Source of the DNA: Candidatus Portnoybacteria bacterium CG02_land_8_20_14_3_00_45_8
GTDB lineage: Bacteria > Patescibacteriota > Minisyncoccia > Portnoybacterales > GWB1-42-6
DNA: 12,650 nucleotides
Direction: 5' to 3'
Assembly: GCA_002780785.1 (NCBI GenBank)
Contig: PEUE01000032.1
Coordinates: 410-13,059, forward strand
Positions 11,773 to 12,650 of the stretch are shown here, piece by piece; positions within the stretch are counted from its first letter, which is position 1; the number at the start of each line of letters is the position of its first letter. The notes beneath the pieces are model-generated. The model did no database searches. It saw nothing but the letters and a program-made list of their open reading frames with translations, and was not told where the DNA came from. Made by a program: the position numbers and the translations under genes.

Positions 11773-12650
11773 TTAAGGCAGGAGGCCGGCCGGCGCTGGC
11801 GAGGCGGACTCAGACGAAGTGTTGATTCCTGTCTTTTCGGCAAAAATTCTATCAAGCGCCGCGTACATGGCGTCTTTGGAAGTGGTAAAAATTAGATAAT
11901 GGCCGGCCACAGCGTAATCAATTGATAATTTGTCTTGGGGCAAATTAAGGTAGCGGATGGCTGTATTTTTATAGGCGTTATCCAAAAACACGGCGCTGGA
12001 CGGAATGGCTGGCTGGCGGCCTAAAAATAGTCCGGATAATGATTGGCTTAGTGTCGGCTCCAGCGATTTCAACTTTGAGTATAAATCGTCGGCCGAAGCG
12101 GTTTCTTTTAGGGCGACGATTAAACCGGCCCGGGTTTGGTTTTGCCCGGCATTAAAGGGCGAGGAGGTGGTGTTGGTATCTTGGACGTAAGTGAATAATG
12201 AGAAAGAGGCGGCCTTGAGCTGGTCAATTATCTCGTCGGGCGAAGAAGTGGCCGGAGCGAATAAGTTGAGATTTAAAAGCTGAGCGGCTTTTGTCAGGTC
12301 AGCGTAGGTTATTCCGTTTTGGCTATCGGTGATTTTTATTAAGACCTGAACGAAATTGCCGGTGGTTTCATCGGTCGCCGACAGGGCGTTCATTGATTCG
12401 GCCAAGGACTGGGTTTGGGCGGTGGCGGCGAGAACCTGTTGGGAGTCCATTTTGAATAAGGCGACTGGCGGCGAGGGGGCGGGCTTTACAGAGGGGCTAG
12501 TGCTGGGCGTGGCTGAGGCCTGAGGCGAAGAAGCTGGCTGGTCAGAAAAGAAAAATAGAGCCAAGGGGATAATTATCAAAAGTAAAATTACTGCGCCGCC
12601 CAAAAGCCACACCCATTTTTTTCTGGAAGAAGAAGGTGGTTTGGGAGCGC
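11773..12650 (-). CDS. Single-pass membrane protein with extracytoplasmic domain (5' end outside window)
   Basis: The reading frame stays open to the right edge, so the true start lies beyond 12650. A GTG at 12612 is not convincing because the frame upstream (PKPPSSSRKKWVW) reads as a natural cytoplasmic Pro/Ser- and Lys-rich tail before the membrane segment LLGGAVILLLIIIPLALFFF. A Ser/Pro/Thr-rich linker follows, then an outside domain of about 200 residues. Its second half has AGLIVALKETASADDLYSKL, later YKNTAIRYL and YAVAGHYLIFTTSKDAMYAALDRIF, resembling the downstream protein at 10134-10832 and DUF3352-type proteins. The function is unknown. It is the first visible gene of a tight cluster, two bases before the nucleotidyltransferase. 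Confidence 0.75.
   Translation of the reverse strand, partial: APKPPSSSRKKWVWLLGGAVILLLIIIPLALFFFSDQPASSPQASATPSTSPSVKPAPSPPVALFKMDSQQVLAATAQTQSLAESMNALSATDETTGNFVQVLIKITDSQNGITYADLTKAAQLLNLNLFAPATSSPDEIIDQLKAASFSLFTYVQDTNTTSSPFNAGQNQTRAGLIVALKETASADDLYSKLKSLEPTLSQSLSGLFLGRQPAIPSSAVFLDNAYKNTAIRYLNLPQDKLSIDYAVAGHYLIFTTSKDAMYAALDRIFAEKTGINTSSESASPAPAGLLP

Overview
The window looks like a chromosomal piece from a Candidate Phyla Radiation (Patescibacteria, Parcubacteria-like) genome. This is inferred from gene content and style and was not checked by any search. Supporting points are: a small LysM/M23 peptidase with a basic N-terminus, a winged-helix nucleotidyltransferase between two DUF3352-like membrane proteins, a thrombospondin-type-3 calcium-binding protein, a RAYT transposase typical of these genomes, palindromic repeats inside coding genes, and almost no Shine-Dalgarno sequences.

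Layout, left to right. 1-522 (minus): partial membrane-anchored protein with two calcium-binding repeats. 770-1249 (minus): DUF192 protein, directly preceded by a 39-codon remnant of a second rsmA (1254-1370). 1393-2153: RAYT (REP-associated tyrosine) transposase bracketed by near-identical hairpins, with two related palindromes inside its gene. 2156-3151 (minus): intact rsmA, enlarged by three in-frame palindromic insertions. 3246-5222 (minus): UvrD/PcrA helicase with a fourth insertion. 5351-6508 (plus): LysM/M23 peptidase ending at a bidirectional terminator. 6583-7522 (minus): an AT-rich two-gene cassette, probably a Panacea-type antitoxin with a downstream toxin. 7590-9131 (minus): comM. 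9328-9690 (minus): DksA/TraR zinc-finger regulator. 9771-10063 (minus): a likely structured non-coding RNA with a consensus promoter and an intrinsic terminator. 10134-12650 (minus): a tight three-gene cluster (DUF3352-like protein, nucleotidyltransferase, related membrane protein) running off the right edge.

Two themes cut across the genes. First, the predicted -10 boxes sit only 5-12 nt before the start codon for at least five genes, so mRNAs appear leaderless or nearly so; this also helps choose starts. Second, the window is heavily colonised by palindromic elements, several of them translated inside housekeeping genes (rsmA, uvrD) and inside the transposase.

The best candidates for something undescribed are the ncRNA upstream of dksA, the REP/RAYT unit whose own hairpin supplies the -35 box of the transposase promoter, and the putative toxin-antitoxin cassette behind comM. 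No rRNA, tRNA or CRISPR array was seen.
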